DNA from: Tetmemena sp. SeJ-2015
Taxonomy: Eukaryota > Ciliophora > Spirotrichea > Sporadotrichida > Oxytrichidae
NCBI GenBank assembly: GCA_027382625.1
Contig: JAJKFJ010020966.1
Location: 94,114 to 158,113 of the forward strand
DNA length: 64,000 bases
Reading direction: 5' to 3'
The translations under genes were made by a program, and so were the position numbers. The number at the start of each line of letters is the position of its first letter. Position 1 is the stretch's first letter. Shown piece after piece: positions 25,317 through 37,000 of this stretch. A model generated the notes under the pieces. The model saw only the letters and a program-made list of their open reading frames with translations. It made no database searches and was not told the origin of the DNA.

Positions 25317-26587
25317 ATGGAATCAACTTCACAGATGCAGGATTAAATTACCAAATCTAATTTACCTAAAGAATCTGACTCAAGGACTACTGAAGAAAAT
25401 AAAACTACGAAAGTATAGAAAGAGGCTAATATCATCAAATTAAGAGATTTATTCCATTTAAAAATATTTAATTACTCCCAAGATAAACAAATAATGGATT
25501 GTGAATAGGCAATAGTTTTAAATGTTTATGCTTCCAAAGATTTTTTATGATAAAAGATGGAAAGATGCCATTAAAAAAAATTAAATTTGCATACTTATAA
25601 AGTTAAGTTAAAAAAAGTACCATATTTTTGAATAAATTTCAAGAAAAATATAATTTTGATATAAATCTTCAGCAGCTTTTGAGCTTGCAAAAATGCTGAA
25701 CAAAACAATAACAAATGCCGCTCCTGACAACATCGAACTGAACTCGACTTATAAATATATACATATTGCTTATTTTAAACTTTGTGGGACAACTACGCTC
25801 GGGAATGGTCAGTAGAGAAAGACTGGGTCAAGAATATGATAAATGACAATAACCAAGGGGAGAGAGTTTCTGAGCTAGTGCTTGGCGAGGAATGGAGCGA
25901 TCTTGCTTCCTTTCAACAAGTATTTGTAAGTTATAGCTTTAAATGTCAAATTTTGATTTATTTCTACTAGGATGAGTGGATCAAGCCAAATATAAGCGCC
26001 TAATCAAAAGTGCTTGAGATAGGAGTTGGAGGTGGTAGAGTGGCTAGGAAAACAGCCCCTCTCTGCAAAGAACTTCACTGTTTAGATATTTCCTCAGAGA
26101 TGATCAAGAAAGCAAAAGCTAATGTGGTCCCAAATAATAACATAGAGTAAGTTTAAGAAATGCGGCGAACATTTAACAGTTTTAAGCATAATTAATTTAT
26201 CTAAAACTTGGTATTAGGTTCTACTTGAGTGACTGCTCCCCAGACTTTCCTGTCTCTTTAAAAGCTTAGGGAAGCTTTGACTTCATCTATTCTTTCGATG
26301 TGTTCGTTCATGTAGACATCCATAACTTCTATCAAAATCTCATAAATCTCAAACCTTTCATGAAGAGTGATGGCTCCACTCAATTTTTTGTGAGTGTTGC
26401 TAATCTCTGCAGTGACTTAGGATTTCAAAGATTCAACAAGTAAAAGAAGTTCAAAGTGGCAGGCTTTTACTGTAAGCTTATTTTTATGATGATTTAACTT
26501 CTGTAAGTTATGAGCCCTGATATTGTCACTAAAATAGTTCATGAGGCTGGTTACGAGATAGTTATAATTAAAATGCTTAGTATATGA
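25317..26587 (+). CDS. class I SAM-dependent methyltransferase
   Basis: Three GT–AG introns (25926–25970, 26147–26217, 26472–26507) and a 32-bp IES (25747–25778) must be removed. The C-terminal domain has motif I VLEIGVGGGRVA, the post-I acid in LDISSEMIKKAK, and a motif II-like region FDFIYSFDVFVHV followed by LKPFMKSDG; these bind S-adenosylmethionine. The end reads SPDIVTKIVHEAGYE and TGA at 26585–26587. The substrate is not evident. The N-terminal block from ATG 25317 (MESTSQMQDQ) is coding-like, but its join to the block near 25690 (MLNKTITNAAPD) is not worked out; translation could instead start at ATG 25692. Its TGA overlaps the next ATG by ATGA. Confidence 0.8.
25747..25778. other. 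32-bp IES, pointer ACTT
   Basis: ACTT at 25747–25750 and 25779–25782. Deletion joins ELNST to LWDNYAREW in frame. Confidence 0.75.
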
Positions 26588-27820
26588 ATAACTTTCATAA
26601 TTTTAAGTGCTCTCTTGACTCAACTTATTAAAATCAAGAACATTCAAATCTATACTACAAGAGAGATATTTTACTTACCTTAAAATTAAAGTCACCCTAA
26701 CTGCCCAAGCAGATTGATCAGCAAGGAGTTTCAACATTTGACCAAGTTTAGAGCTTCTTGGATAGAATAAGAGAATCTTGTGGTAAAGTGGCTTTTGTAA
26801 CTTCAGGTGGTACTAGCGTTCCCTTAGAGAAGAACACAGTTAGATCTATTGAGAATTTCAGCACTGGACTAAGAGGAGCAAGGTCTGCTGAGTACTTTTT
26901 AAGAAATGGGTTCGCAGTTATATTCCTCCATAGAAATACCAGCATCAAACCTTTCAAGCGTCTAGTAAATGTTGACTAGTTAAAAGTCTGAAGTCATTTA
27001 GTAGTTTTAGTTGTTTGAAGATGAAATACCGAGAGCAGTTCTGAGACAAAGAATAAGGTTAATCAAGCTATCAGAGAGTATAGTTTCTTTTTAAATTTCT
27101 TCAAGAGTTTAAACAATACAGAGACAAGATCTGATGATTCCTTTCACGACCATGACAGATTACTTAGAGGAACTCGAAGCTATCTCTAAAGTTCTTTCAA
27201 GAAATGAAGATATTCCAAAATTGAAAATGAGTTAGTTTATTATTATCCTCTTATCTAATTGACTTATTTGGCAGCTGCTGTGTCTGATTTTTACATCCCA
27301 CCAGAGAAAATGGCCGAGCATAAGATCCAATCAAGAGAGTATGGAGATGGAGGACTAGATTTGCATCTTGAGCCTACTCCCAAGAGATTGGGTCATATTA
27401 AAGGAGAGTGGTAGCATCCTCGTTCAGGCAGTCATTCTTATAATGAAACTTTCCTTATATCTTTCAAGCTGGAGACTGATTTGAACATCCTAGAGCAAAA
27501 GGCTATGGGTGCAATTAAGAGTTACAAAGTTGACTTGGTTGTAGCAAATGAACTCCACACAAATAAATCTAGAGCGATCATTTACCGCAATTTATTAATA
27601 TCTATTATAAATGAAGAGACTGTAGGAAGAGTGGCTAAAGATGGTAGTGAAGATGGTAGCCTCTTTACTGATATTTCTATTGACCCAAAGAAAGCAACCT
27701 CTGGAGAATAGGAGATTGAGAAACTCATAATCTCCTCCATCATTGAAAATAATTTCATTTTACTTAATTGGGGACTTTGAAGAGTGGGTGAAGAAGAAAA
27801 GAGAAGAAGTTTCTAAGTGA
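26584..27820 (+). CDS. PPCS: phosphopantothenate–cysteine ligase (CoA synthesis)
   Basis: Joins 4'-phosphopantothenate to cysteine, the second step of CoA synthesis. Seen in order: [14 protein letters not shown] (nucleotide-binding loop), [25 protein letters not shown] [60 protein letters not shown] and [12 protein letters not shown]. All match the eukaryotic ligase family in order. An intron lies near 27232–27274. A frame change near 26980–27000 and another near 27060–27110 imply small IESs I could not define. The in-frame ATG at 26584 overlaps the preceding TGA; the N-terminal 60 or so residues before the family homology are unusual and the start is uncertain. Ends [13 protein letters not shown] and TGA at 27818–27820, after a 10-bp IES. 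Confidence 0.85.
27757..27766. other. 10-bp IES, pointer ATT
   Basis: ATT at 27757–27759 and 27767–27769. Removing ten bases changes …[14 protein letters not shown] to …[14 protein letters not shown], extending the protein to a natural basic C-terminus. Confidence 0.55.
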
Positions 27821-28010
27821 TAGATTACTGATAGAAGTTTGATAAATTAGAGTCACGAAGACTATCTCCATGAATGAATTGCTAAGCTTTAATGATTGAA
27901 TGAAGTTAATTATTCAAAGAATTCTATATTGTCATTTGAACTAATATAATAATCAGAAAATGTATTCAGAATCATAATATGCTCTTTGATATTTATAGCT
28001 ATATTAGATA

Positions 28011-30886
28011 ATGGAAATTTAAAATAAGTTTGAGTATAAAGTTTATTGCGCACAACCAGCATCACTCTCTGCCATGCAACATAAAAAGTCTAACGTCTAA
28101 TCTACCATCAACTCAAAATACTCTACACCTTCCAAGCTTCAGAACTAAGTCAGCAGAACTGTCCGCAAACAGCAGCCCGCTCACTTCCCAACTGAGGTGA
28201 TTACTCTTGCATTGAGGGAGAAATCTCTTTCTAAAATAAGCTTAGCCATATCTTCAGAACAATCACCGCAAATTATAAACAAACCTTAGAGCAAAACTTA
28301 GATATTACAAATCATTTTTTCTTTATAATCTTAATATGGATGTTTTATCATTTATTTAATTTGTAAAACAGTAACTAAAGCTGAAAGAGATAGATCTCAA
28401 GATCCAAAGTACTGCAGTGAGAAGACTCTTTCCATGAAATCTGTGAAGGCACTTTCGCCCACAAGAATCAAAGCCAGCAAAGACAAGTACCTTCGCCATT
28501 TAATATTTAAATACTGCTTTCAATTTTTATTGACTTAAATTATAGATTGTGCGAACAGTTCCTTATCTAAAAATAACAAAGAAGACCCACTGTAACGTTC
28601 TAAGGAGAGAGTAATCAAACATCAGCGCCAACTCACTGACGCCTCTTCTTCCTTCGCCAAAACTTCGCCCACTCGCAAGCTTGCATCTCTACTCAAAGCC
28701 ACAATGCTTATTTAATTTTATCTCATTCAAATAAGCCTCAAATCAAACTGCTGACAAAGTCATCTCCACACAGAACTCCATCAGGCTTATTTCAAACTCA
28801 AAGATCAATTTAAATTGTAATTAATTTGCTATTTTAATAAAGCCTATAATGAAAAAAGAAATTCATATAGCGTAATCTACAAATGATACTACTGATACTA
28901 ATAATATTCTCAGAATTCCGAAAGTGGCCGATCAATTTTCCTAGTAAATGTAAATTTTCAACAATCAAAGCGAAGAAGAAGACTTCTTCAGGATTAAATA
29001 GTCAGAGTAACTGAATAAATGCCGCCCTTTGAATGAGCAAGTTTTGAGTAGCGAGTTGACTTCTTGCAAATCCAACTTACTCTACTCTGGAAAAGGCCAG
29101 TCTCAAAATAAAAACTAATAAGATAAATTAAATTATTAGATAGTCTCGCTAGCTTTATTAGTTAAAATAAGTTTATTATGTTTGTGAGTTAACTCAACAG
29201 TCTGAGGTCAAGCCCAAATGGAATAACTACATGCATTCTCAAAATTCTTAAAATCATCATATCCTTTTTTAGTGTGCATAATAATTTTGATTCTTCTAAA
29301 ATAAAGACAACTCACTCTTCCTCTGAAAATAAATAAAATTAAGCCTCTCAAATAGCCAAAGATCATCAAAATGAATTATAAAATTAGAAAAATGTTCCCA
29401 AACTAGAGTTCGATTAACAAAATGAGATGAGCGTTCTTGAGTATGATGCCACGCTTTCAGATGTTAGCCCTGTGAGAAAAATATTTGGCTTGGTAAATTG
29501 CTAACTCCAACATGAAGAAACTGGAGGATTTATTTAAATTGTAAATTAGTGTCATTTGTTCTTAATTTATGCATAATCTGAAAAATAAATAATGTATTTA
29601 TCCTTTTTTTTATTAAATAGGAGTTCTAATATGACTGAGAAGTAGACGTAAAGCCATGCCAAAGAGTTAGGAATTGTGAACCTCATCAGTCACATAAACA
29701 AGTAAAGTCAGCAATACAGCACCAAGAAGCTTATAGACAACTTATAATTATTAATCTCTCCTTTACATATTTATATAACTTGAGTAACCACAATCGGCAA
29801 GCAAGTATATTGACAACTGCAGTGAGTCCCTTATAATTTCTAAAGAGTCCAGAAGATGCGAGCACAATCAGATGCAGTGAACTCAAAATTTTCAATCTCC
29901 AAGCCACAGAAGACGATACTGTGAGGGAGAGCAGTAATTTTCTATAAAAGTCTTTACCAGAAATTCTAATAAGCGACTCAATCGAAGAATTTGGACTTAG
30001 AGATTAAGATTTAAGACTCAGAGACTCCCTTCCATATTAAAAAATTTCATGAGTGTGTGTGTTAAATTATTAGGAAGGGTTTTAGCAGTATTATGATGAT
30101 GAGTCTGAGATGGTGCTTTGGAAGGGATGGTCGATGACTCCGAGATCGATGAGCAAGCGTAATCAGAGTATCAAACTTTGAGGAGACGAAGTGTAACTGA
30201 CAGAGGGAGAAGATGTGCAGGTAATCTCTCGCGGAGACAAATCTCTTCAGCATCAAAGTATTGTCGTCTTATTTTTGATAATTTTATAAGTGCAAGGGAC
30301 TGCAGTAAACTGAATTAAATGACTGAGCAGGCTCAAGAGAGGGTAAATGCATCTTAGTTGCTGCTTTCGCACTCCAATCTGATAACTTAATTTCATGAGC
30401 TCACTTCCCTCTCAGCATCCTCTTACAATCATTTCAATCCACTGCTGCTGCTGATCAGTTTATCTAATCTAATAATCAAAGCGATCCCAAACAACAAAGT
30501 ATATAATTTAGGTATTGTATCATCTTAAATTATCAACAAAGAAGTTAAATATAGATCCAAAACATAGCAGATAATTTATACGATGACGCATTAGTAAACA
30601 TAGTCGACTCTACCACTCATCATGGCTTCTAATTCAAAATAAGTTAAGACTTCAATACTAAGGAAGAAGATAAAATAATATTTTATCTATAATTTAAGCT
30701 TCAAATTCTCATCATAGATAAGTCAGGAGTATCAGTAAGCATATTGAAAAGATTTAAACTTTATCATTTTATCATTTTGCTGTTAAAAAAGAGCACAAAA
30801 AAGCGATTGATCTAGCAAATAAACGCACCTATATATAAATAAAGAGAAATTTAAGAATAGCATATTTGAAAAATGCATGGATTTGA
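28011..30886 (+). CDS. unidentified Ser/Gln/Lys-rich protein
   Basis: I do not recognise it. An ATG at 28011 is in frame with the coding block containing MQHKKSNVQSTINSKYS. Further plus-strand blocks follow: about 28370–28500, 28550–28720, 28740–28800, 28925–29150, 29195–29280, 29290–29480, 29615–29740, 29850–30050, 30080–30270, 30290–30470 and 30545–30886. They contain motifs such as SSSFAKTSPTRKLASLLKA and SELKIFNLQATEDDTV, and the end reads AYLKNAWI then TGA at 30884–30886. Composition is low-complexity (Ser, Gln, Lys, Asn) without membrane helices, so an intracellular, largely disordered protein is likely. AT-rich pieces with frame changes separate the blocks; whether all belong to one gene is inference. 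The 17-bp IES at 30109 supports continuity there. Confidence 0.65.
30109..30125. other. 17-bp IES, pointer GATGGT
   Basis: GATGGT at 30109–30114 and 30126–30131. Deletion joins YYDDESEM to VDDSEIDEQAQSEY in frame. Confidence 0.75.
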
Positions 30887-30984
30887 GAAGCTTAAAAGTA
30901 GAGAGTTAATATTTAATGCCATCCAATAATTTTAATTTCTTAATTATTAATCTATCATTTATACTTATCTCCTTCTGCAATTTT

Positions 30985-30996
30985 TAAATGACTTCT
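30985..30996 (+). repeat. 12-bp pointer TAAATGACTTCT (kelch gene, 3' copy)
   Basis: Identical, in inverted orientation, to 38822–38833. Joining at it gives …QLNDFYCF, the correct spacing between the kelch NDF and the next Trp. Confidence 0.9.
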
Positions 30997-32114
30997 ACTG
31001 CTTTAATTTTAGTAAGCATAAAAACTTACTTTACAATGTGTAATAGCGACTGAAATGTGGACTCTAGTTGAGTCTGAGACAAATCTGACTCCTTCGCCAA
31101 GAGACTCTCACATTCTAGTGAACTCAGGCAATTCAATCTTCTTGTTTGGAGGTTCCACTGGCAATCCTAGGTCTGACTTTTACGAATTTAAAATCGACGA
31201 ATCAAAGTGGGTTGCAGTGAATCATAAAGGTGGCAAGCCTCCCACCTCCAGATTCTGCCACGTTGGAGTGGTTCTCAAGAAAAAGTTCTACATTTAAAAT
31301 GCTCAATGAATATATGAGTGTTTAATTAATTTTCGGAGGTTACGACGGAGACCAGAGATTAAACGACTTCCACTATTTCCTGATTGATGATCGAACTCTT
31401 GAAATACCTCCAAGCACTCTCATTAACGACCTTGACTAACTCATCAACAATTCAGTAAGTTTCTTTCTCATGCAAGAGATTTTCATGATTTCATAGCATA
31501 CTTTATCTCTTTTTGACTAAATTTGTCCAATAGAAGTACTCTGATGTGACATTTTTGCTTGAAGGGCATAAGGAATTCTCTTGCCACAAACTTTTGCTTC
31601 AGAGGTGTCCCTACTTCGCAGCCATGTTCAACAACGACATGCGAGAGAAATAGCTAGACAAAATTAGGATTGAGAATATCTCCTACAATATATTTGCAAT
31701 GGTGGTCAAGTATCTCTACACAGACGACTGCGAAATTAACCTAGAGGTAAGAGTATAAGGAGTAATAATGGCTAAGGCTAATTAAAGGTTAATGTGATTT
31801 TAATTAAGAATATAGAACTCGATGGAACTATTTGAAGCAGCAGATTAATTCGGCATAGACAGGTTGAAGCAAATGTGTGAGCAGACTATCATGTCTAATT
31901 AACTATATCTCATACACATTTAATAAATTTGGACATCGAGAACGCAGCAGCTATCTTCCACGCAGCAGACATGCACAACGCAGTGAGTTTGAGGGAAATC
32001 GCAATGAACTTCATCCTACAGAACTTTGACTTCGTTAGCAAGTCAGTTGGGTTTGAACAGCTAGCCAGGGCAAACGTTGATCTTATACTTGAAATCATAA
32101 AAAGCAGGAAATGA
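30985..32114 (+). CDS. kelch–BTB–BACK protein, 3' part of a scrambled gene
   Basis: This fragment supplies the last kelch repeats, then BTB and BACK domains. It begins at a 12-bp pointer (30985–30996) shared, inverted, with 38822–38833. After the join and removal of a 35-nt intron (31012–31046) it reads NDFYCFNFTTEMWTLVESE. Next come kelch motifs IFLFGGSTGNPRSDFYEF and IFGGYDGDQRLNDF, then BTB (SDVTFLLEGHKEFSCHKLLL, RCPYFAAMF) and BACK-like helices (IENAAAIFHAADMHNAV), ending at TGA 32112–32114. Introns lie at about 31453–31533 and 31747–31815; IESs at 31292 and 31897. Such proteins usually act as substrate adaptors for CUL3 ubiquitin ligases (family knowledge). Alone this piece starts in mid-repeat. 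Confidence 0.9.
31292..31328. other. 37-bp IES, pointer ATTT
   Basis: ATTT at 31292–31295 and 31329–31332. Deletion gives KKKFYIFGGYDGDQ, restoring the kelch GG motif. Confidence 0.85.
31897..31925. other. 29-bp IES, pointer AATT
   Basis: AATT at 31897–31900 and 31926–31929. Deletion gives TIMSNLDIENAAAIF. Confidence 0.85.
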
Positions 32115-32541
32115 AAAACGCTTGTGAAAATAAGCAATGATGATCCCAAATTTAACATTAAACCAAAGAAGTGATTGTATAGTACTAGTTGTTCGATTAA
32201 GTTTAATCTGATAAAATTTAAGTACAAGTTAATATCTTATTAAAGGTTTAAGGTTGTTAAATTGACATCATCTACTTAATTAGAGGTGCTTATTACGTAT
32301 TAAATTTGCCTCTCACGATGCGCAAAGTTTAATGTTATCTGATAGAATGTTAACTAGTATCTAAAAATAACTATTAAAATTGTGCTTAAGTATCTTGATT
32401 CAGTTTGCTACACTTAATGTCAATTAACAAGGTAAATTAATTTAAGAAAGATATTTTATGGTTAATGTAGGTAGTGATTAAGATATAGTTAGATAATTAA
32501 TTCAAATATCTATTCGATCATAGATCAAACTATTCTCAAGC
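32115..32541. other. AT-rich intergenic stretch, no gene seen
   Basis: Between the kelch 3' part and the synthetase 5' half. Nothing coding was recognised. Confidence 0.6.
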
Positions 32542-33805
32542 ATGGTAAGTGCAATATCACGAAAACATCTATTGCTAAAAAACACGTGGCGCCTAATTTC
32601 AAACTTCTATATTGATTGCTAATTTAAAAACAATCATTCAAATGTAATGATTTATTATTAAATCAGAAGCTGAGAAATTGCGAGCTAATCAGCCATATCT
32701 CTTTTACTATATCACGGCTAACTTAATGTATGTCTGTAGGAAAGTGTAGAGCCTATTGAGCAGCCAAAGACTCACCCAGAGCACAAATACATCCGCTATC
32801 CCTCCCTCACTAATCAGGATAATGAATTCAAGAATGAACTCTATGACACACTCTATCAGCAGGCAGTCACTGATAAACCAGCTTACTTTGATAAAGTAGC
32901 ACAAGAGGTTCACTGGTTCAAGCCTTACACTCAAGTAAGTAAAGAGCAATCTCGTACTTAGATTTAGAGATAAAGTGATCATGCAGACATTTTTAATGGA
33001 ATGGCGAACTTAACTTTTAATTATAGGTTTTGGATGACTCCAAAGCGCCCCTCTACAGGTGGTTCCCAGACGGCCTCATAAATATCTGCTACAACGCAGT
33101 TGATCGACATGTAGACAACGGTGATGGAGACAATGTAGCCTTGATCTACGACTTCGAATTTTCATTTACGATTATAATTGTTACTCAGTGTACACAGGAG
33201 CACAGGAGAAAGTAACCTACAAAGAAGTGCAGAACAGAGTAGGAAGGATCGCCAATATTTTGAGAAAGCAGTTTGGAGTGCAGAAAGGAGACAGAGTTTT
33301 GCTATATATGCCTATGATTCCAGTGAGTGCTTACTGTATCTTGGCATGCGCTAGAATCGGAGCTATCCACTCAGTGGTGTTCGGAGGATTCGCTGCTATG
33401 GAGCTAGCAAATAGAATTGATGACTGCTAACCCAAGGTCATCATCACTTCTTTAATTCATCTGTATTCTATCACTGCTTCTTGCGGACTGGAGCCAGGAA
33501 AGGTGATTAAGTATAGGCCAATCGTGGATGAGGCACTTTCACTTTGCAAGGTGGTTTAAGATGCTCAAATACCATTAAGAGACTGATTGTCTAAAGAAGA
33601 GATTAGTACGAGGAGAAGGGGCTAGACAAGAATCAATACCTAGACTACGATTAACTCATGGAGGAGGAGCAAGAGCTTTCAGAGTGCGTTCCCGTGGAAG
33701 GAACTCACCCTCTGTATATCTTATGTAAGCTAGTAATCAAGGAAAGCATTGCTCAATTCCCTAATCCCTATCTTTGTTCTCCTCTTTGGAATTGTCTTAA
33801 TTATG
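32542..33805 (+). CDS. short-chain acyl-CoA synthetase (ACSS3/PrpE-like), 5' half of a scrambled gene
   Basis: N-terminal half of an enzyme that activates acetate or propionate to acyl-CoA via acyl-AMP. Seen: [20 protein letters not shown] (intron about 32936–33027), [48 protein letters not shown] and [10 protein letters not shown]. It stops in the middle of the AMP-binding loop: the Tyr codon of YTSGTTG is interrupted by an intron donor at 33725, and the block ends in that intron at a 12-bp pointer (33794–33805). The rest is on the other strand at 44346–42916. Two IESs (33151, 33443) are needed. Near 33575 the frame slips by one base before KRLIVQRRDQYEE. The start is uncertain; an ATG at 32542 followed directly by GTAAGT could be a one-codon first exon joined to GAA at 32740. 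Confidence 0.9.
33151..33182. other. 32-bp IES, pointer ACT
   Basis: ACT at 33151–33153 and 33183–33185. Deletion gives [20 protein letters not shown]. Confidence 0.85.
33443..33469. other. 27-bp IES, pointer ATCACT
   Basis: ATCACT at 33443–33448 and 33470–33475. Deletion restores the family motif [14 protein letters not shown]. The IES is a multiple of three and carries no stop, so only homology reveals it. Confidence 0.9.
33794..33805 (+). repeat. 12-bp pointer GTCTTAATTATG (synthetase gene, 5' copy, within an intron)
   Basis: Identical, in inverted orientation, to 44335–44346. It lies 69 bases after the intron donor at 33725. Confidence 0.9.
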
Positions 33806-34062
33806 ATTAGATGACAATATTCAAGAGATGATGATGATCTAAAAAAGAATAGATGATAAGAATTAAGGAGTATTAGAATTTACCTTCAAAACATGAATAA
33901 TGAACAACAAAATAAAAAAATCAAAGGTAATTTAAGAAGCGCTGCCTCTTTTCACTCTTTCTTATTATTGCTGATAATTGATTTGAATGAAGTTTAGTGC
34001 AGAATATTATGATTGAACAGTTGGAGAGATGGAAACCGAGGGGTGGGTTGCTCTAAGAGAAA

Positions 34063-37000
34063 ATGGATCAGTTTGAAAATGTGAACCACTACGATAACGG
34101 AAGGGCAGGTATTAATGGTCCACATGCACCCTCTTTCGCTAACCAAAATATGCTCGATCAATTCACTAAATGTAATAATTGTTGATTAGTAGAAGATCAA
34201 ACTCTCTCACCCTTGATAGCGGATGACAGAGGAGGATTCACTGGAATGCAAGGACTCGTAGGCAAGATCATAATTAAGAGAATGAATACACACAAGAGGG
34301 TATTCAAAGCAAACCATTTTGATAAAAAGAAGAGGGATAGTTTCCTAGACGCACAGTAATTAAATCCCAATAATCCTCACCAAGGAGTGTCAAACCCCAA
34401 CGCATTCACTCTCGGCTAATTCAAATTTAAAATGCGAAGAAGGTGAATTATTTAAGGCTAGGGTCAATATGTGATTGATGGTAATTGTTTTTTGGCTATT
34501 AAACTTACTTTAAAGAGGATGGAAGATTGAAGAAGGCTGTTGCTAATGAGCAGGGATTCTTGACTGCAGGAGGAGCAGTAGGCAAGCCTGGTCTTGCAGC
34601 CTCAAGCTCGCTATACCTGCTGACTAACTAAAATGAGCAAAGAGACCTAAAGGACGCTATCGCAGTATCGTCTGACTCAGAATTGGATGAGATGAATCCA
34701 GTCATCAACAATCAAAATGAGCCTATGTCGTCAAGAGCAAGAAGGCTCCTCATTTCAAAACCAGCTAGAATGATGTAGGCCACAAAAGAGTCGATTACAA
34801 GGATAGGGATCTCCCTCCACCACTCCAAATCAAAGTATCAACTCAACTCAAAGAGACAAATTAAATGCTTATTAAACAAGAAAATCATTAATGATTTAAA
34901 TCATCAGGTAGAAAATCCTCTCGGCTCTCAACTCCAAGATTGAAATTAAATTATAGTTTAGATCTACAGAGTGGTGATGATATTTTTAACACTCTATGCC
35001 TTGTTTGGAGATGACTTTCGCCTTTGCTTGCTTCCTAAGACAGTGGATGATGCGTTCTTTGGGACTACATGCTTCGCTCTCTTTTACTTTCTGAACGAAA
35101 TAGTTTTGTATTCAGTTGCTTACCCCAAGTACTTCAACAGCTTTTACTTTTGGCTTGACTTAGTGGCGACTATCTCCTTGATCTTTGATATTGGGTGGTT
35201 GTGGGACCAAATAAATTGCCTCTAAAATGTGTTTAATCGTTATTGAGTTCTTGTATTTTAGTATAGACTTAGGACTTCAGAACTACAAGCGCCTAATAGC
35301 TATCTCTGTTTGCAAGAGCGGGCAGAGGAGCGCGGGTTGGAACGAGGGCTGCTCGAATAGTGAGAATAATCAGCATAATCAGACTCATAAGATCGTAATG
35401 CAAATACTCCATATATTTTAGGTGTTTAGAATAGTGAAGTTGTTCAGCCTCACTAGGTCAAAGTTCAACAAAAAGCGAATATTAAATCCCCCTAAGAGCA
35501 AGGTGCTCTCCACTCAGCAAGTGATAGCAGAGGACACCACAGCACTAGAGAGGAAAGACGATTCATAGCAGCATATAAGGAGGACTCTCGGCAATTAGAT
35601 AGTCTCAAGGATGACCAAGAACATAAATTTACATTCACTTATTAGTTTGAACATGGGCCATTTGAGGAGAGGCAGACGATGCGCAACGACCAAAATAATA
35701 GTCAAAATATTCCTAATATCGACCAGAGCAACAGTGAAAGCGAAATTCAATCAAGACACCACAATATCATTAATGATGTAAACAGAAACGATGCGCAGGG
35801 GAATATAATTGCAAACAGAAGAGGCACCAGAGTTAAAGAGGTCAGGCAAAAGAACTCGCAAAATCATTCAATTTATAATCTTGGAGAGTCTTCTAGCCAG
35901 TTCATAAAATGATAATAGCTATTATTCAAGAATATGAGATAAAGTTGTTGCTGTAGTATGTGGATAATTTGCCTGAGCAGATTTAAAGAGACACCAGCAA
36001 TTCTCAGTTAAATATGGAAAACTAGAATGCGACTAACGTAAGCTAACACTAAAAGCAACAACCAAAGGCAAAGAACTAAAATGAAGAGAAGCGGTTTGAC
36101 TCTAAGCTGTCAGAACTCACAACTAGGAGAGTCATCATGCTAGTATTAGCAATTATGTTTTCAGTTCCTCTCTTCACTCTTTCCACCTATCGAGACGAGA
36201 GCATCCAATATTCCTTAAATATAAGTAGTAGTTTAATATGAGTTCTGTATGGACCTACTAACCACTCTCGATGACTAGGTGTACTCTTAAGACTTTAATG
36301 ACACTTTCAATACTCTAGTGACTGAAAACTTTGAGCGCCTAAGGACTCCTTTGATATATCTGATAGCACAGAATCTGACATGGGCTTCTCCCTACGTTTC
36401 TATAAAGCCCAATTAAAATTAATGATTAAAGTTTCTCCTGATGACTTAAGAGCTGAAGAGAAGCAAGTGATATCTCTTTTGAATGGAGAGTATGTGGGAG
36501 TCTATGACATCTCTACAAACACCAAGCTCTCATCTGGACTGGGACTTTGCAGGACTCTCTTTGTGTGCTTCATCCTAGCAATCGGATCCATATTTTTCTA
36601 AAAGGATGCTCAGAGACAAAGTATTTATCTATTTAATATTTAATTAGACTTGTAGTGGACCCTATGGAATCTATGATTTAGAAAGTCAATCGCATAGCCA
36701 GTAATCCTCTAGATGCAGCCTAGGAAGAAGAGAAAGAAGCTTTGGAAAAGGAAAAGTAGCTATAGAGTGGTAACTTCAAGAAACCTGCTCTTATTTAATT
36801 TAACCGAATCCATTCTATCTGAAGTTAAAGAAGCTCTTCAAACGAAATGAAAAAGAAGAACCTTCTGAGATGGTCATTCTAGAGTAGACTATAGTAAAGA
36901 TTGGAGCCTTACTTGCTTTGGGCTTTGGAGAAGCAGGTGTGAAGATAATCGCAGATAATATGATGAATAATGGCGATGTGGACCCTATGATTCCAGGAAA

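Noticed and set aside
30985..32114. Treating the plus-strand kelch–BTB block as a complete gene starting at the ATG at 31055
   Set aside because: It begins in the middle of a kelch blade, and an exact 12-bp pointer links it to the minus-strand kelch blocks.
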